A stretch of DNA of 64,000 bases. It comes from Leptospira sp. GTDB taxonomy: Bacteria > Spirochaetota > Leptospiria > Leptospirales > Leptospiraceae. The DNA lies in assembly GCA_016742255.1 (NCBI GenBank), contig JACVCB010000012.1, positions 1-64,000 on the forward strand, written 5' to 3'. How positions within the stretch are numbered: the first letter of the stretch is position 1; every line of letters starts with the position of its first letter. The notes under the pieces were generated by a model. That model made no database searches and was not told the origin of the DNA. It was given only the letters and a program-made list of their open reading frames with translations. This document shows positions 52,961 to 62,950 of the stretch, one piece after another. The position numbers and the translations under genes were made by a program.

Positions 52961-53849
52961 AAAAATAAGAACCAATTAGTGTAGGGATTCCAGCTGTTGC
53001 ATCTGATGCATAATGGTAATGATAAATTCCAGATGGAAACAAAACTGTAGCTGCAGTATGACCATGATTGGAATCCAAAGCTGGTGTCCCTGTTCCAGGA
53101 GCAGCATCATCGCCTGTTGCAACTGTATTTCTATCACAGAGAAGTCCATACACAGGGAAACCATCGATTAATACCCCAATCAAATTTGCATTATCATTAG
53201 TAACATTCAAAGGTTGTGAGTGGTGGTGGTACACACCTGAATTTTGTGGGTGGCCATTGTACTTATCGAATGTTTGTGCTTCAGTGGAAAGCGTATCAGG
53301 GGCAGCAGCAGCGTTATTAAAGATCGCAAGACCATTCACAGTGATCCCAACGGAAGCATACCCACTTTGGGTTCCAGTAAGAGCTCCTGATTTGGCAGCT
53401 GGGGAACTAGGAATCGTATACACCAAACACTGAGACGAAATTTGGTTGTTCCCCGCAGATTTTTGTCCATTCGCAAGAGCTTCGTATCGAGGAGACGTCG
53501 AACCAAAATAAAAACTTTTGTTATTTGGGATATTTTGGGAACGGAATACATAATTACTTCCGGATACAGTACCCACTGCACATTTAAAATTGTTACGGAT
53601 CCAAGCAGGTAAGTCAGCTGACATAGAAGAGGTCATACCAGTGATACAATCAGTATTGGTATCCAAAGTGGCAGTAGAAGCCACAACAGTGGTTCCTGTG
53701 TATGCTGAATTGGCACAAATTCTAGAAGCTGCTACAGCTAACAAGAGTAAGGTATCTTCATCAGAGTCTGATTTGGGTTTGCAGTTTGTGAGGAGAAGTA
53801 CGAAGAGTACGAGAAGAGAGGTAGTCGCTAAAATTTGTTTCCTTTCCAT
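52932..53849 (-). CDS. YHYH-domain lipoprotein
   Basis: This 305-residue protein has a signal peptide ending LLLTNC (a lipobox) and the YHYH motif, here GVYHHHSQP and GIYHYHYAS, with GFPVYG and SNHGHT between. YHYH proteins are bacterial surface or periplasmic proteins of unknown function, perhaps metal-binding through the clustered His. The mature part is rich in Ser, Thr, Ala and Gly. Confidence 0.85.
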   Translation of the reverse strand: MERKQILATTSLLVLFVLLLTNCKPKSDSDEDTLLLLAVAASRICANSAYTGTTVVASTATLDTNTDCITGMTSSMSADLPAWIRNNFKCAVGTVSGSNYVFRSQNIPNNKSFYFGSTSPRYEALANGQKSAGNNQISSQCLVYTIPSSPAAKSGALTGTQSGYASVGITVNGLAIFNNAAAAPDTLSTEAQTFDKYNGHPQNSGVYHHHSQPLNVTNDNANLIGVLIDGFPVYGLLCDRNTVATGDDAAPGTGTPALDSNHGHTAATVLFPSGIYHYHYASDATAGIPTLIGSYFYGTPGTVSN

Positions 53850-53946
53850 AGAGGAAACAGCATAGAATGATTCTAGGTCTTGTCAAGGAATTTCCCCAAT
53901 CGAAATTCCTTTCTTTCGAATCTTCGAAACTAGTTAAGTCTTTGTA

Positions 53947-54336
53947 CTAATAGATCTTTAATAGTTCGACTTCAAAGATGAGTGTGGAATCAGGAGGGAT
54001 GTTTCCCACACGTTTACTTCCATACCCAAGTTCTGGAGGGATGATGAGTTTTCGTTTACCACCCACACGCATGCCTTTGATCCCTTTGTCCCATCCCTTC
54101 ACCACTTCCCCTGCACCTAAATTGAATTCAAAGGGACGGTTGCGGTCTCTGGAACTATCAAATTTGGTTCCGTTTTGCAATTTGCCTACATAATGAACAG
54201 TCACATAAGAACCAGAAAACGCTTCATCCCCTTTGCCAATGACAAGGTCAATGATCTGGAAATCTTTTTCTGCGGACGCGATAGGGAGAACCAAAAGAAA
54301 CAGTATCGAAATCAAAATGGAAAGGAATGGTTTCAT
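53947..54336 (-). CDS. FKBP-type peptidyl-prolyl cis-trans isomerase, exported
   Basis: The 129-residue protein has a signal peptide (residues 1-19, ending IASA) and a complete FKBP domain: VTVHYVGKLQNGTKFDSS, GAGEVVKGWDKGIKGMRVGG and the LGYGSKRVGNIPPDSTLIFEVELL end. It would catalyse proline isomerisation and folding outside the cytoplasm. The start is the ATG at 54336; the ORF upstream of it is unlikely. Confidence 0.92.
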   Translation of the reverse strand: MKPFLSILISILFLLVLPIASAEKDFQIIDLVIGKGDEAFSGSYVTVHYVGKLQNGTKFDSSRDRNRPFEFNLGAGEVVKGWDKGIKGMRVGGKRKLIIPPELGYGSKRVGNIPPDSTLIFEVELLKIY

Positions 54337-54419
54337 ATCTATCGAAAGGGTAAAGAAACGGCAGAACTTTGCCAATGAAAAAAACTAGCCTAGGGAACTT
54401 CGAATTTTAAGTTGAAACC

Positions 54420-54734
54420 ATGTTTCATGAATTGGTCTTTTATTGCAAAGAATTGGAAGCTTTTATTTTCCGAAATCAAATCCAAGAATTCAAAGAAGGG
54501 GAACATGATAGTTTTTTTGCAGAAGAAATGTTAAAAACCATCCAAACGGAATCTTTAAAAATTCCGAATTCGGAAAAACAAAAGTACCCAAATCTTCCTT
54601 GGGAAAAAATGGATACCATGTGGCAAAAGGATTTGGCAAGAGCCTATGATTACATCGACTTAAAGATGTTATACTATGTTTGCGCTTACGAAATTCCCAA
54701 ATTTACAAAAACAATCAAATTGGAAATTCGTTAA
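54420..54734 (+). CDS. Small hypothetical protein
   Basis: The 104-residue protein has no signal peptide or membrane segment and is rich in charged residues, with many Glu and Lys in short helices (EMLKTIQTESLKI). I recognise no family. It converges on the DUF1577 gene with a 4-bp gap. Confidence 0.6.
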   Translation: MFHELVFYCKELEAFIFRNQIQEFKEGEHDSFFAEEMLKTIQTESLKIPNSEKQKYPNLPWEKMDTMWQKDLARAYDYIDLKMLYYVCAYEIPKFTKTIKLEIR

Positions 54735-54738
54735 AAAA

Positions 54739-55872
54739 TTAGGCAGCAGTCCTGCCATTGTTTTTGATGATCTCAATGTTCTCTTCAAAACGAACTTTTT
54801 CAGCATACGTTCGTTTTCCAGAAAATTCCACACCCACAAGCAAATCACCTGATTCTTCTTTATGAGACCAAGCAATTTTCCCAAAAAAACGGAAAGGGGT
54901 TTGGAGTTTGAATACCAATTCTAATAAAATTCCTTTTTGTTTGGGTAGAGTTTCCACCAAACTGCTGTTTGTGATTCTCAGTTTGAGACCTGTCGTAGAT
55001 AAGTCGATGACTGGGAATTTTTCCACAGTTGTCATCAAGTTTGCATCTTTGATCCTTTCGATCATTTCTGCAATTTGTGTTTGGTAAAACTTTAAATCGT
55101 CTTCGGTGATGTTTTTGTCTTTGGTTTGTAAGAAATAATATCCAATTGGTATAATTTCTTCTAATTCGTTTTTGTACAAAATGGGTAATATAAGTTCTGA
55201 TTTGATTTTTTTATCACGAGCGGCGAACGCAAGTTTGTCGGCATTCTCTTCGATATCTTCTTCGTAATTTAGGAATCCCTCTGCATCCATTCGGTAACTT
55301 TCTGGATTTGTTGCATCTTTGATGAACAAAATTTTTTGAGTTGATTTCACAACATCAAACTTACGTTCCATTCCCGATTTAAAAATATCCATGATCCCAG
55401 CTTCACCAGAACGAACCATCATACGTTTGCGATAGTCTTCAAAGTTCACACGTACAAGTGTTGGGATATTAAACATATTGGCTTCGATGATGGTTTTGGA
55501 ACTGACGATGTTGGTTACATTGACCATTCCTTCTTCGGTGATGGTAAATCGAGGGTTTAACCTTTCTTTTTTAGCAATAAGTACTTTTTCGACCTTTAAT
55601 TGGATTTTATGTGGAGCCAATTGTTTGACAAAGGTACAATGGAGTTCTAGATAACGAGCAAGTAACTTGGAAAGAACAATAGTAGTTCCCTCACCGATAG
55701 GCCAAACTTCAGCCCATTGTACAATAATTTCTTCACCACCAGGCACTTCTTGTATAACCGTCATGGTTTGCACCTGACCGTTACAATTGGCTTTCATTTC
55801 CTGGTTCATTAAATAGTGTAAGATCACATGGTTTTTTTGTTCTTTGCCTGTGATTTGGTCCATTGGTCGCAT
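54739..55872 (-). CDS. DUF1577 protein with C-terminal PilZ domain
   Basis: This 377-residue leptospiral protein has a beta-rich N-terminal part (residues about 30-110) typical of DUF1577, a central alpha/beta part, and a C-terminal PilZ domain with the DLSTTG motif at residue 290 and WSHKEESGDLLVGVEFSGK. The usual RxxxR before the DxSxxG motif is not seen (TTVEKF precedes), so cyclic-di-GMP binding may be lost or altered. It is cytoplasmic. Confidence 0.78.
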   Translation of the reverse strand: MRPMDQITGKEQKNHVILHYLMNQEMKANCNGQVQTMTVIQEVPGGEEIIVQWAEVWPIGEGTTIVLSKLLARYLELHCTFVKQLAPHKIQLKVEKVLIAKKERLNPRFTITEEGMVNVTNIVSSKTIIEANMFNIPTLVRVNFEDYRKRMMVRSGEAGIMDIFKSGMERKFDVVKSTQKILFIKDATNPESYRMDAEGFLNYEEDIEENADKLAFAARDKKIKSELILPILYKNELEEIIPIGYYFLQTKDKNITEDDLKFYQTQIAEMIERIKDANLMTTVEKFPVIDLSTTGLKLRITNSSLVETLPKQKGILLELVFKLQTPFRFFGKIAWSHKEESGDLLVGVEFSGKRTYAEKVRFEENIEIIKNNGRTAA

Positions 55873-55972
55873 AGCTAATTTCCAAGTTCTATTCTATAGT
55901 AACGGGAAATAAATTTCCCATCTATTGGAAAGTAAAGTCCATCCGCATCTCTTTGGCAAGAAAAAGGATTTT

Positions 55973-56542
55973 TTAAAGAAGGAGTAAGTGTTTTTTTTCT
56001 GTGAATTCATAACAGAAACGAATCCACGAAAAATGATTTTGTAAGTGAGAAAACTCGGGAAGGTACTGAGATAAAAATGATTCGCAACGTTTCTCGCGTT
56101 CATTTTGTTTTTTTTCCATGACAGTTGTTAGATCATAAATTGTTTTTTCGTATATGGCTTTGTCCATATAACCTGCAAGCATAGCCTGTTTTAAAAATTC
56201 ATTTTTTTGTTTCCACTCACTTGGGGAAAGTACGGGGATTGATTGGATCTCCATCCAAAACTCTTTGAGAACAGTTTCTATCTTAGGGATTTCCTTCTTT
56301 ATGCCTTCACATTTATAATACAAAGTGCGAAGGTGGCTTTTAGCATTTTGTTCGATTTCTGCCAAAGTTTCTTCTTGGAAGGGTGGGAATAATTTCGGAA
56401 AGGAAAATGTATACACAGGTCCTGAGTAAGGGACATACATTTCCAATTGGTAAAAGGAATTGGTAGACCATTGTAAGGTTCCCTTAACAGAATCACCTTC
56501 GACTTCGATTTCAATGGTGCGAATTCCGAGCATACAAATCAA
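55973..56542 (-). CDS. Hypothetical protein
   Basis: The 189-residue protein has a short beta-rich N-terminus (RTIEIEVEGDSVKGTLQW) followed by a mostly helical part rich in Lys and Glu (MDKAIYEKTIYDLTTVMEK). I see no signal peptide and no family. A second ATG (56533) lies three codons in. It is divergent from the patatin gene. Confidence 0.6.
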   Translation of the reverse strand: MICMLGIRTIEIEVEGDSVKGTLQWSTNSFYQLEMYVPYSGPVYTFSFPKLFPPFQEETLAEIEQNAKSHLRTLYYKCEGIKKEIPKIETVLKEFWMEIQSIPVLSPSEWKQKNEFLKQAMLAGYMDKAIYEKTIYDLTTVMEKKQNEREKRCESFLSQYLPEFSHLQNHFSWIRFCYEFTEKKHLLLL

Positions 56543-56626
56543 TTGCCTTCGTAGCGATTTTTATTGTCCTCTTTCCATTTTTTTTGAATCCTTTTTGCAA
56601 CCAAATCTGGGTGGGAAGACTCTGGT

Positions 56627-57568
56627 ATGGAGAGACCTATGACTGACCAAAATCCGAACCAAACTCCCAAAATTCCCAAGGCAAAAGGGACAAAACGGGC
56701 CCTGTTAGTGGAAGGTGGTGGCATGAAGGGAGCCTTTTCGGGTGGTGTCCTTTATGCTTGGAATCGGTTCTTAAGACCAAATTACTTTGATTTGGTGGTG
56801 GGTGTCTCCTCTGGAGCTTGTGCTGCGGCGTATTATGTGTCGATGCCAAAAGTGGAACCTGTGAAAAGTGAAAAAGCACTTGGGGTTTGGTACAGAGATC
56901 TCTCCGGCCGTAAACTCATTTCCTACTTTCACCCATTCCAAGGGAAAACATTCTTAAACCAAGAATACCTCATTGATTTTATCTTTCGTAAAAAAGTTCG
57001 TTTGGAATCTGAAACGTTGGATTCCAAAAAATTGCCTCATTTTGTCATTGCTGTTAGTAATTTACACACACATTCCATTGAATACATCAAAGCAACATCC
57101 AGTAATGTTTTTGATTTATTAAAAGCAGCAACATCTTTGCCCATTGCTACTAGAGGAAAACACATGTTAAATGGGAAATTGTATTCAGATGCAGCCATCC
57201 TCAATCCTCTTCCCATCCAAGATATCATTGAAGCTGGTTATAAAGAAATTGTAGTGATTATGAATTCACCAATTCGGCATATATCAGGGCCACTCACTCG
57301 CCTAACAAGTTTACTCGCCTTCCCAAAACACAGAACCATCCGAAGGATGATGCGTAAACTCCACCATTTTCATTTTAATTTAGCGAGAGAAATTGTGGTA
57401 AAACCTCCGAGAGGAGTAAAGATCATCACAGTGGCTCCTGACGAACCACTACCTGTCAAACTCACGACCACCATTCGTACTAAATTGTACAAAACAGCCT
57501 TACTCGGTGTCAAAAAAGGAGAGGAAGCCATTCAATTCATTCTCAAACGTAAGAAAAAAACAAAATAA
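56627..57568 (+). CDS. Patatin-like phospholipase
   Basis: The 313-residue enzyme has the patatin/phospholipase A2 motifs: the oxyanion loop EGGGMKGAFSGGVL near residue 29, the nucleophile elbow GVSSGAC, and the catalytic Asp in YSDAAI. It would hydrolyse acyl bonds of lipids in the cytoplasm or at the membrane. Two starts are possible: ATG 56627 or ATG 56639, which has GGAGAG 4 nt before it. Confidence 0.9.
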   Translation: MERPMTDQNPNQTPKIPKAKGTKRALLVEGGGMKGAFSGGVLYAWNRFLRPNYFDLVVGVSSGACAAAYYVSMPKVEPVKSEKALGVWYRDLSGRKLISYFHPFQGKTFLNQEYLIDFIFRKKVRLESETLDSKKLPHFVIAVSNLHTHSIEYIKATSSNVFDLLKAATSLPIATRGKHMLNGKLYSDAAILNPLPIQDIIEAGYKEIVVIMNSPIRHISGPLTRLTSLLAFPKHRTIRRMMRKLHHFHFNLAREIVVKPPRGVKIITVAPDEPLPVKLTTTIRTKLYKTALLGVKKGEEAIQFILKRKKKTK

Positions 57569-57577
57569 TTGTTTGTC

Positions 57578-59893
57578 TTAGTTGTTAGGTGGCTCTGTTA
57601 AGTCGGTTAAAAAGAATCCACCATATGGTTTGTTGAAGGCATGGATAAATTCACCACCAACATGCCATTTCCCATTCCGATACATACTGACAAATACCGT
57701 ATTATCAGGGTTTGGTGCCCAGTTCACGATTGTATTTGTTTTTGATTGGAACGCTCCCGCATAATTGGAAGTTGTTGAGCCATTGAGTCCCGTAAACGAT
57801 CCACCTACAAAAAATTTTCCATCCGCACCAGGTGTGATGGTATTCACAAAACCATTTGCATAAATGGGAGAAGGGTTTACATAGGATTGTGTGCCTAAAT
57901 CAAAAATTGCAAAGTTTGGAAAACTCCCAATCCCTGAAATGGATGTGAAGATCCCTCCTAAATAAATTTTCCCTTCATACAGGCTTTGTGTTGTCACATC
58001 ACTCGATGGATAATTGCTTGTGGAAGGTAAGGAAATGGCTGTTCCATTCACTAAATCAACTGCACGGTAGTTGCTGATGGTATTATTTCCATTTAACGTA
58101 GTGTAAAGCCCACCTAAAAATAAAGCATCACCGATCACAAGCATGGAGGTGGCACTATTGGCTCCGATGTTTGGATTCCAATTAGTGAGTTGGAATGTAT
58201 CAGAAGAAATGGCAGCAACTCCGTTTCGTGTTTGCCCAGACACAGTGGTCATCCCCGTTCCGCCAAAGAAAATTTGGCCATTGGCACTTGTGATGGTTCG
58301 GATTTCAAGCGAAGGGTCTGTGATTTGTAGGTTTGTTGGATTTAATTCATAAGTGGGTAAATCGAGAACTGCAAATCCTCTGCGAGCAATGCCATTGATG
58401 GTTTCAAAACTTCCACCAAGAAAGAGATGATTGTCTTTTACATGAATGGATTTAATTGGATAATCGAATTGAGGAGTACCATCAATGGGAGCACCAGATG
58501 CTTCATCAATCACAACAAAATTTCTTTTTGCTTGGACATTCACTGATGATTTAGCATTTGTTAGTGCTACGGCACCTCCATAAGGTATGATGGCACCACC
58601 AGGATTTGTAACAGGTTCTTCCAGGGAAGGATTCCAATTGTTTAGAGTACCACTGGGCAGATCAAAACCAGCTGCATAATTTCTGGGAATCCCTTTCGCA
58701 TTTGTGAATTGGCCAAGGGCATACAATTGGTTCCCGATGATTTGTATGGTAGATACCGATTGGTTTACACCAAACGTATTATTGGTAACAGTTCCCGATT
58801 GGTTATCCACTGCAACAAGACCGTTCGTTGTTGCCGCTCCTGTAACAGAAGTAAACGATCCACCTAGATACACTTGATTTTCATACTGTTGGATGGATTC
58901 AACAGTGGCATTGGGATTTGGGTTCCAAGTTGTTAATGTCCCATCAGGATAAAAGGCTACTGCGTTATTTCTAGGTGTTGTAAAACTCCCACCCACATAT
59001 AAAATTGGACTTCCTTGGAAATCAGTACCCATATACAAATCAAATGCGGATCCGGAACTGGAGAGTTGGCTTGTAAAACTAGAATCGATACTCCCAGTGG
59101 ATGCAGATAGTTTCACAATCCCAAATTTAGAGACTGAATTGACTGTCTGGAAACTTCCTCCCACAAAAAGGGAAGACCCAAAGGATGTAATCGCATAAAC
59201 AAAGTTATCGATAGTTCCTGCATTAAACCCACTATTCAATTGGCCAGTATATCGATTTAAAGAAGCAAGATTACTTTGAGTTCCAGATCCCCAAGAGCCA
59301 AAAAAACCACCTACATATAAATTATCACCTAGTAAGTGTAAGGCGTAAATGGAACGCGAAGGATCGGAAACTGGATTAAAATTGGGATCCAATTGGCAAC
59401 CGGGTAGGATATGGGCCACTTGGCTTCTTGCGTACCCTTGGACATGGGTGAATTCCCCTCCAATGTAAAAACCACCACTGCCATCCGATACGGCGGTGTA
59501 GGTAGCTCCCTTCACTTTTAAAAAAGGACAAAAACGACTGGGGACGGCAGCCCCTGATTGAGGGTGTAATACAGAGACACTTCCTGTCGCAAGTCCAGCT
59601 AATGTAAAATCACCTGCTATCAATAGATGATTCCTGTAGGATGTCATGGCATATACTTTTGCGGGTGGACCAAACACCCCTCCATACAAACCAAACTCTT
59701 CGTAAAATGGAAAAGCAGGAAGGCAAGAGGGAGATTTATCACCGGTGGCAAATCTCATAAGGGATGCCAGAAAAAAAGATTTGGACTCAACATCACAAGT
59801 GCTTTCTAAGGGAGAAGGTTTGCAAAAAGATAAGGATAATGTGAGGGAGAAAAGAATCAAAAGCCGAAGTGAAATTCGGAAAAATCGAACCAT
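57578..59893 (-). CDS. 13-repeat propeller-like lipoprotein (paralog 1)
   Basis: The 771-residue protein has a signal peptide ending LSFCKP (lipobox near Cys 24), a Cys-containing head with RFATGDKSPSCLPAF, and then a long array of about 13 blades marked by YxGGxF-type motifs (LYVGGSFT, VYLGGSFT, FFVGGSFT and others) every 45-60 residues, as in delta-60 / beta-propeller repeats. It is probably an exported surface protein, but the ligand is unknown. It is a tandem copy of the gene at 60060. Confidence 0.8.
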   Translation of the reverse strand: MVRFFRISLRLLILFSLTLSLSFCKPSPLESTCDVESKSFFLASLMRFATGDKSPSCLPAFPFYEEFGLYGGVFGPPAKVYAMTSYRNHLLIAGDFTLAGLATGSVSVLHPQSGAAVPSRFCPFLKVKGATYTAVSDGSGGFYIGGEFTHVQGYARSQVAHILPGCQLDPNFNPVSDPSRSIYALHLLGDNLYVGGFFGSWGSGTQSNLASLNRYTGQLNSGFNAGTIDNFVYAITSFGSSLFVGGSFQTVNSVSKFGIVKLSASTGSIDSSFTSQLSSSGSAFDLYMGTDFQGSPILYVGGSFTTPRNNAVAFYPDGTLTTWNPNPNATVESIQQYENQVYLGGSFTSVTGAATTNGLVAVDNQSGTVTNNTFGVNQSVSTIQIIGNQLYALGQFTNAKGIPRNYAAGFDLPSGTLNNWNPSLEEPVTNPGGAIIPYGGAVALTNAKSSVNVQAKRNFVVIDEASGAPIDGTPQFDYPIKSIHVKDNHLFLGGSFETINGIARRGFAVLDLPTYELNPTNLQITDPSLEIRTITSANGQIFFGGTGMTTVSGQTRNGVAAISSDTFQLTNWNPNIGANSATSMLVIGDALFLGGLYTTLNGNNTISNYRAVDLVNGTAISLPSTSNYPSSDVTTQSLYEGKIYLGGIFTSISGIGSFPNFAIFDLGTQSYVNPSPIYANGFVNTITPGADGKFFVGGSFTGLNGSTTSNYAGAFQSKTNTIVNWAPNPDNTVFVSMYRNGKWHVGGEFIHAFNKPYGGFFLTDLTEPPNN

Positions 59894-60059
59894 TCACTCC
59901 ATTCTAAAAATGGTCTTTGCTTGTCGACTGTTTTGGAGGGGAACGTTTTGTCGTGGGATCAATGACATTTGGTTTTAAGGATATGAAATGGACTATCCAT
60001 TTGTGATATGAGATCATTTTGATTTTGTTTTTATACTCCAACTAACGAGAAGTTGGTTC

Positions 60060-62360
60060 TCATTCAGTTAATGTGGTTCTGACGAGCCCTCCATTCAATT
60101 CACGAAGAGCCACACTAAAGATCCCACCTAAGTAATACCTTCCATTTTTAAACATGGATGTGTAAACAACATTGGTAATTCCTGCATTCCATTGGTACAT
60201 CGAATTGGTAGATGATTGGTAAACGCCAAAGGTATTGAATTTTGTATCTCCGTTGATGTTTGCAAAGGATCCACCATAAAACACATTTCCATCTGGATAG
60301 GCTTTTACAGAATTAACCATATTTTCTGCTGAAACTGGATTTGGTTGGAGGTATGTTTTCGTACTAAGGTCGTATACAGCTGCATTATTAACCGTACCAA
60401 CCCCGGTCACAGAGGAAAAAAATCCACCAATATAAATTTTGGAATTCGCATAAGTTAGGCTATAGACAAGACCACCGGGTAAAGTAGAAGAACTTGGAAT
60501 ATCCAATCTTGTTCCATTCAGTTTGTCGACTGCTTGTAAATTTTGGTAACCACCAACTCCATTGATTTGGGTAAAACTTCCTCCAATGAATACAAGGTCG
60601 TTCACAACGAGGATACTTTCTCCACTACTTCCACCACCTAAATCTGGATTCCAAGTACTTAAGGAAAGGTCAGATAAGTTTAAGGCAAACACTCCATTTC
60701 TTGTTTGGCCATTCACAGTGCCTAAACTGATCCCACCAACATACACTTTTGACTCATCACTTGTAATGGTACGGATTTCGGGAGAACCAGACAGAACAAT
60801 ATTCGTGGAACTCACTTGGTAATGTGGTAAATCTAAAATGGCAAAGGAAGTTCTTGATTGGCCTGCAATGTTTGTGAACGTTCCTCCTACAAACAATCGA
60901 TTTCCATTCACATTTATGGATTTGATCGGATAATCAAAGTTAGGAGTTCCTTCAATAGGTGCTCCCGTGTATTCATCGATGACTGCAAAATGATTTCTGG
61001 GTACTACATTCACAGTCGATCGGTCAGACGTAACGAACACAATCCCATTCCCAGCCGTTAAAAATGTAGACCCAGGGTTACTGATCACTCCTTCAAAATT
61101 CGGGTTAAATAGGGTCACTGATTCATTTGTCAGATCGAGGGAAGCCATTGAAATTCTAGGGATTCCTTTTACAGTTGTAAACTGACCACTGATGTACAAA
61201 GTATTTTCAATGACTTGTAAGGAAGCAACGTATGCATTTAGTGCATAATTGTTGGTGATGATTGTGCCAGTATCCTGGTTTACAGCAGCCATATAAGAGG
61301 CAACTGTTCCACCGTTTATCGTTGTGAACCCTCCACCCAAGTAAATTTTGTTTTGGTATTGTTGGACTGAGTTCACTTGTGCATTGGGATTTGGGTTCCA
61401 ATTTGTCAAAGTGCCGTCTGGAGTCACAGATAGAGCATAATTCCTGCTAGGTGCAGTGAAGTCCCCAGCGATAAACAGATTGGGGCTACCTTGAGAATCG
61501 GTTCCGAAATGTAAATCGAGACAAGATCCTGTCGTAATGGATGGGTTAAACGATGTATCCACAGCACCATTTGCGAACGATACTTTTGCAATTCCTCGTT
61601 TGGTGATTCCACCTATCTGTGAAAAACCACCACAAACATAAAGAGAATTGAAGATCGTATCTAAATCAAATACGGTACTATCTATGTTTTGGACTGAAAA
61701 CGATGTATCAATATCTCCCGTATAACGATTCAACCGAACGAGGTATTTTTGAGATATGTCACCCCAGGAAGTAAAGTCTCCTCCTACATACAAATGATCT
61801 CCATTTAGTGCTAATGAATAGATTACCCTTGCATCAGCGATATCTCTCGGGACTTTAAAGACACGGTCCACTTGGCAACCGGGTAAGATATGAGCAACAG
61901 CATACCGAGCTTCCCCTTGGACGGCATAAAATTCTCCACCGATATAAAATCCACCTCCTCCATCGGGGATGGCAATCAAGGTAGTGCCCACAATTTTAAG
62001 ATAACGACAATACCGGTTTGGTACCACTTTCCCATTTGATGTTTGTAAGAAGGCAGCACTCCCCGTAGAAGGTCCCATCAACTGAAAATTTCCACCAATG
62101 ATGATTTGGTCTTTGTAACTTGCCATCGCATTGACACCTACATCACCTGACGGAGCTTGGAAAACTCCCCATAGGTCCTGGAAATCAAAAGAGGGAAGGC
62201 AAGAAGGAGAACGATCTCCAGTGACAAAACGAATGAGTGAACCAAGTGCATAACCATTTGATTTTCCATCACAGGCATTGGACAGTTCAGGTGGTTTGCA
62301 TTGGAAGAGCACAACACAGAACAGAACATAGGTTAGAATCTTAGATCGTGTTGTACCCAT
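60060..62360 (-). CDS. 13-repeat propeller-like lipoprotein (paralog 2)
   Basis: The 766-residue protein has the same build as the neighbour at 57578: lipobox LFQCKP, head RFVTGDRSPSCLPSF, and about 13 YxGGxF-type motifs (FYIGGEF, LYVGGDFT, LFVGGTFT, VFIGGSFT). It aligns with the neighbour over its whole length, so the pair is an old tandem duplication. It is a probable surface-exposed propeller of unknown binding function. Confidence 0.8.
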   Translation of the reverse strand: MGTTRSKILTYVLFCVVLFQCKPPELSNACDGKSNGYALGSLIRFVTGDRSPSCLPSFDFQDLWGVFQAPSGDVGVNAMASYKDQIIIGGNFQLMGPSTGSAAFLQTSNGKVVPNRYCRYLKIVGTTLIAIPDGGGGFYIGGEFYAVQGEARYAVAHILPGCQVDRVFKVPRDIADARVIYSLALNGDHLYVGGDFTSWGDISQKYLVRLNRYTGDIDTSFSVQNIDSTVFDLDTIFNSLYVCGGFSQIGGITKRGIAKVSFANGAVDTSFNPSITTGSCLDLHFGTDSQGSPNLFIAGDFTAPSRNYALSVTPDGTLTNWNPNPNAQVNSVQQYQNKIYLGGGFTTINGGTVASYMAAVNQDTGTIITNNYALNAYVASLQVIENTLYISGQFTTVKGIPRISMASLDLTNESVTLFNPNFEGVISNPGSTFLTAGNGIVFVTSDRSTVNVVPRNHFAVIDEYTGAPIEGTPNFDYPIKSINVNGNRLFVGGTFTNIAGQSRTSFAILDLPHYQVSSTNIVLSGSPEIRTITSDESKVYVGGISLGTVNGQTRNGVFALNLSDLSLSTWNPDLGGGSSGESILVVNDLVFIGGSFTQINGVGGYQNLQAVDKLNGTRLDIPSSSTLPGGLVYSLTYANSKIYIGGFFSSVTGVGTVNNAAVYDLSTKTYLQPNPVSAENMVNSVKAYPDGNVFYGGSFANINGDTKFNTFGVYQSSTNSMYQWNAGITNVVYTSMFKNGRYYLGGIFSVALRELNGGLVRTTLTE

Positions 62361-62442
62361 AAGGAGGATTTTACCAAACAGGAAATAAATTGTCGAGCGG
62401 TTTGTTAGATTCCAATCTCACTTTTTCTAGTCTAATCCGTGT

Positions 62443-62910
62443 ATGTATTGGATTTCCCTAATCTTGGTTAGTTTGTTCGTTTTTCTCTATTGGCTTTGGC
62501 CAAAAAGAAACAGACCGCGGATAAAAAATGTTACTCCATCGTACAATCTGTCCTCATCACAAACAATAGAACCAATCTCCCAAATGGTAGAAAGTGTGGT
62601 CTATTTCCCTGCGGGAGAATCTAAATTGGAACATCAGGAAATACGAAAACTCAAAGAATGGATGAGCCCTTTTTTAAAACTAACGTTAGATTCAGTACTA
62701 CTTGTGGGTTCAGCAGACACATCGGGCAATTTGGCAAAAAATCGAAAATTGATAAAAGAAAGGGTCCAGAACATCCGCCAAGTTTTGGTCTCATTGGGAA
62801 TTGATTCTGATGTGATCCAAACTGTCTCCTTAGAGCCAATTTTTGGGAGAACAACAAAAGAAAGAGAAAGGTTTCGATCCGTTGGAATCAAACTTTCTAT
62901 TTTAGGATAA
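62443..62910 (+). CDS. OmpA-like domain protein
   Basis: The 155-residue protein has an N-terminal membrane helix (residues about 2-21) followed by an OmpA C-terminal-type peptidoglycan-binding domain: VVYFPAGESKLEHQE, then GSADTSGNLAKNRKL and RVQNIRQVLVSLGI. It probably tethers the inner membrane to the cell wall. The conserved Asp and a possible Arg (in RKLIKERV) for peptidoglycan binding are present. Confidence 0.82.
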   Translation: MYWISLILVSLFVFLYWLWPKRNRPRIKNVTPSYNLSSSQTIEPISQMVESVVYFPAGESKLEHQEIRKLKEWMSPFLKLTLDSVLLVGSADTSGNLAKNRKLIKERVQNIRQVLVSLGIDSDVIQTVSLEPIFGRTTKERERFRSVGIKLSILG

Positions 62911-62950
62911 AGGTGACAAATCTGAATGTCATAGCATTTTTGTCAGAGAG

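Noticed and set aside
56539..56724. 61-codon minus-strand frame ending in ATGA overlap with the hypothetical gene at 55973
   Set aside because: Most of it is antisense to the N-terminal coding part of the patatin gene and it shows no own features.
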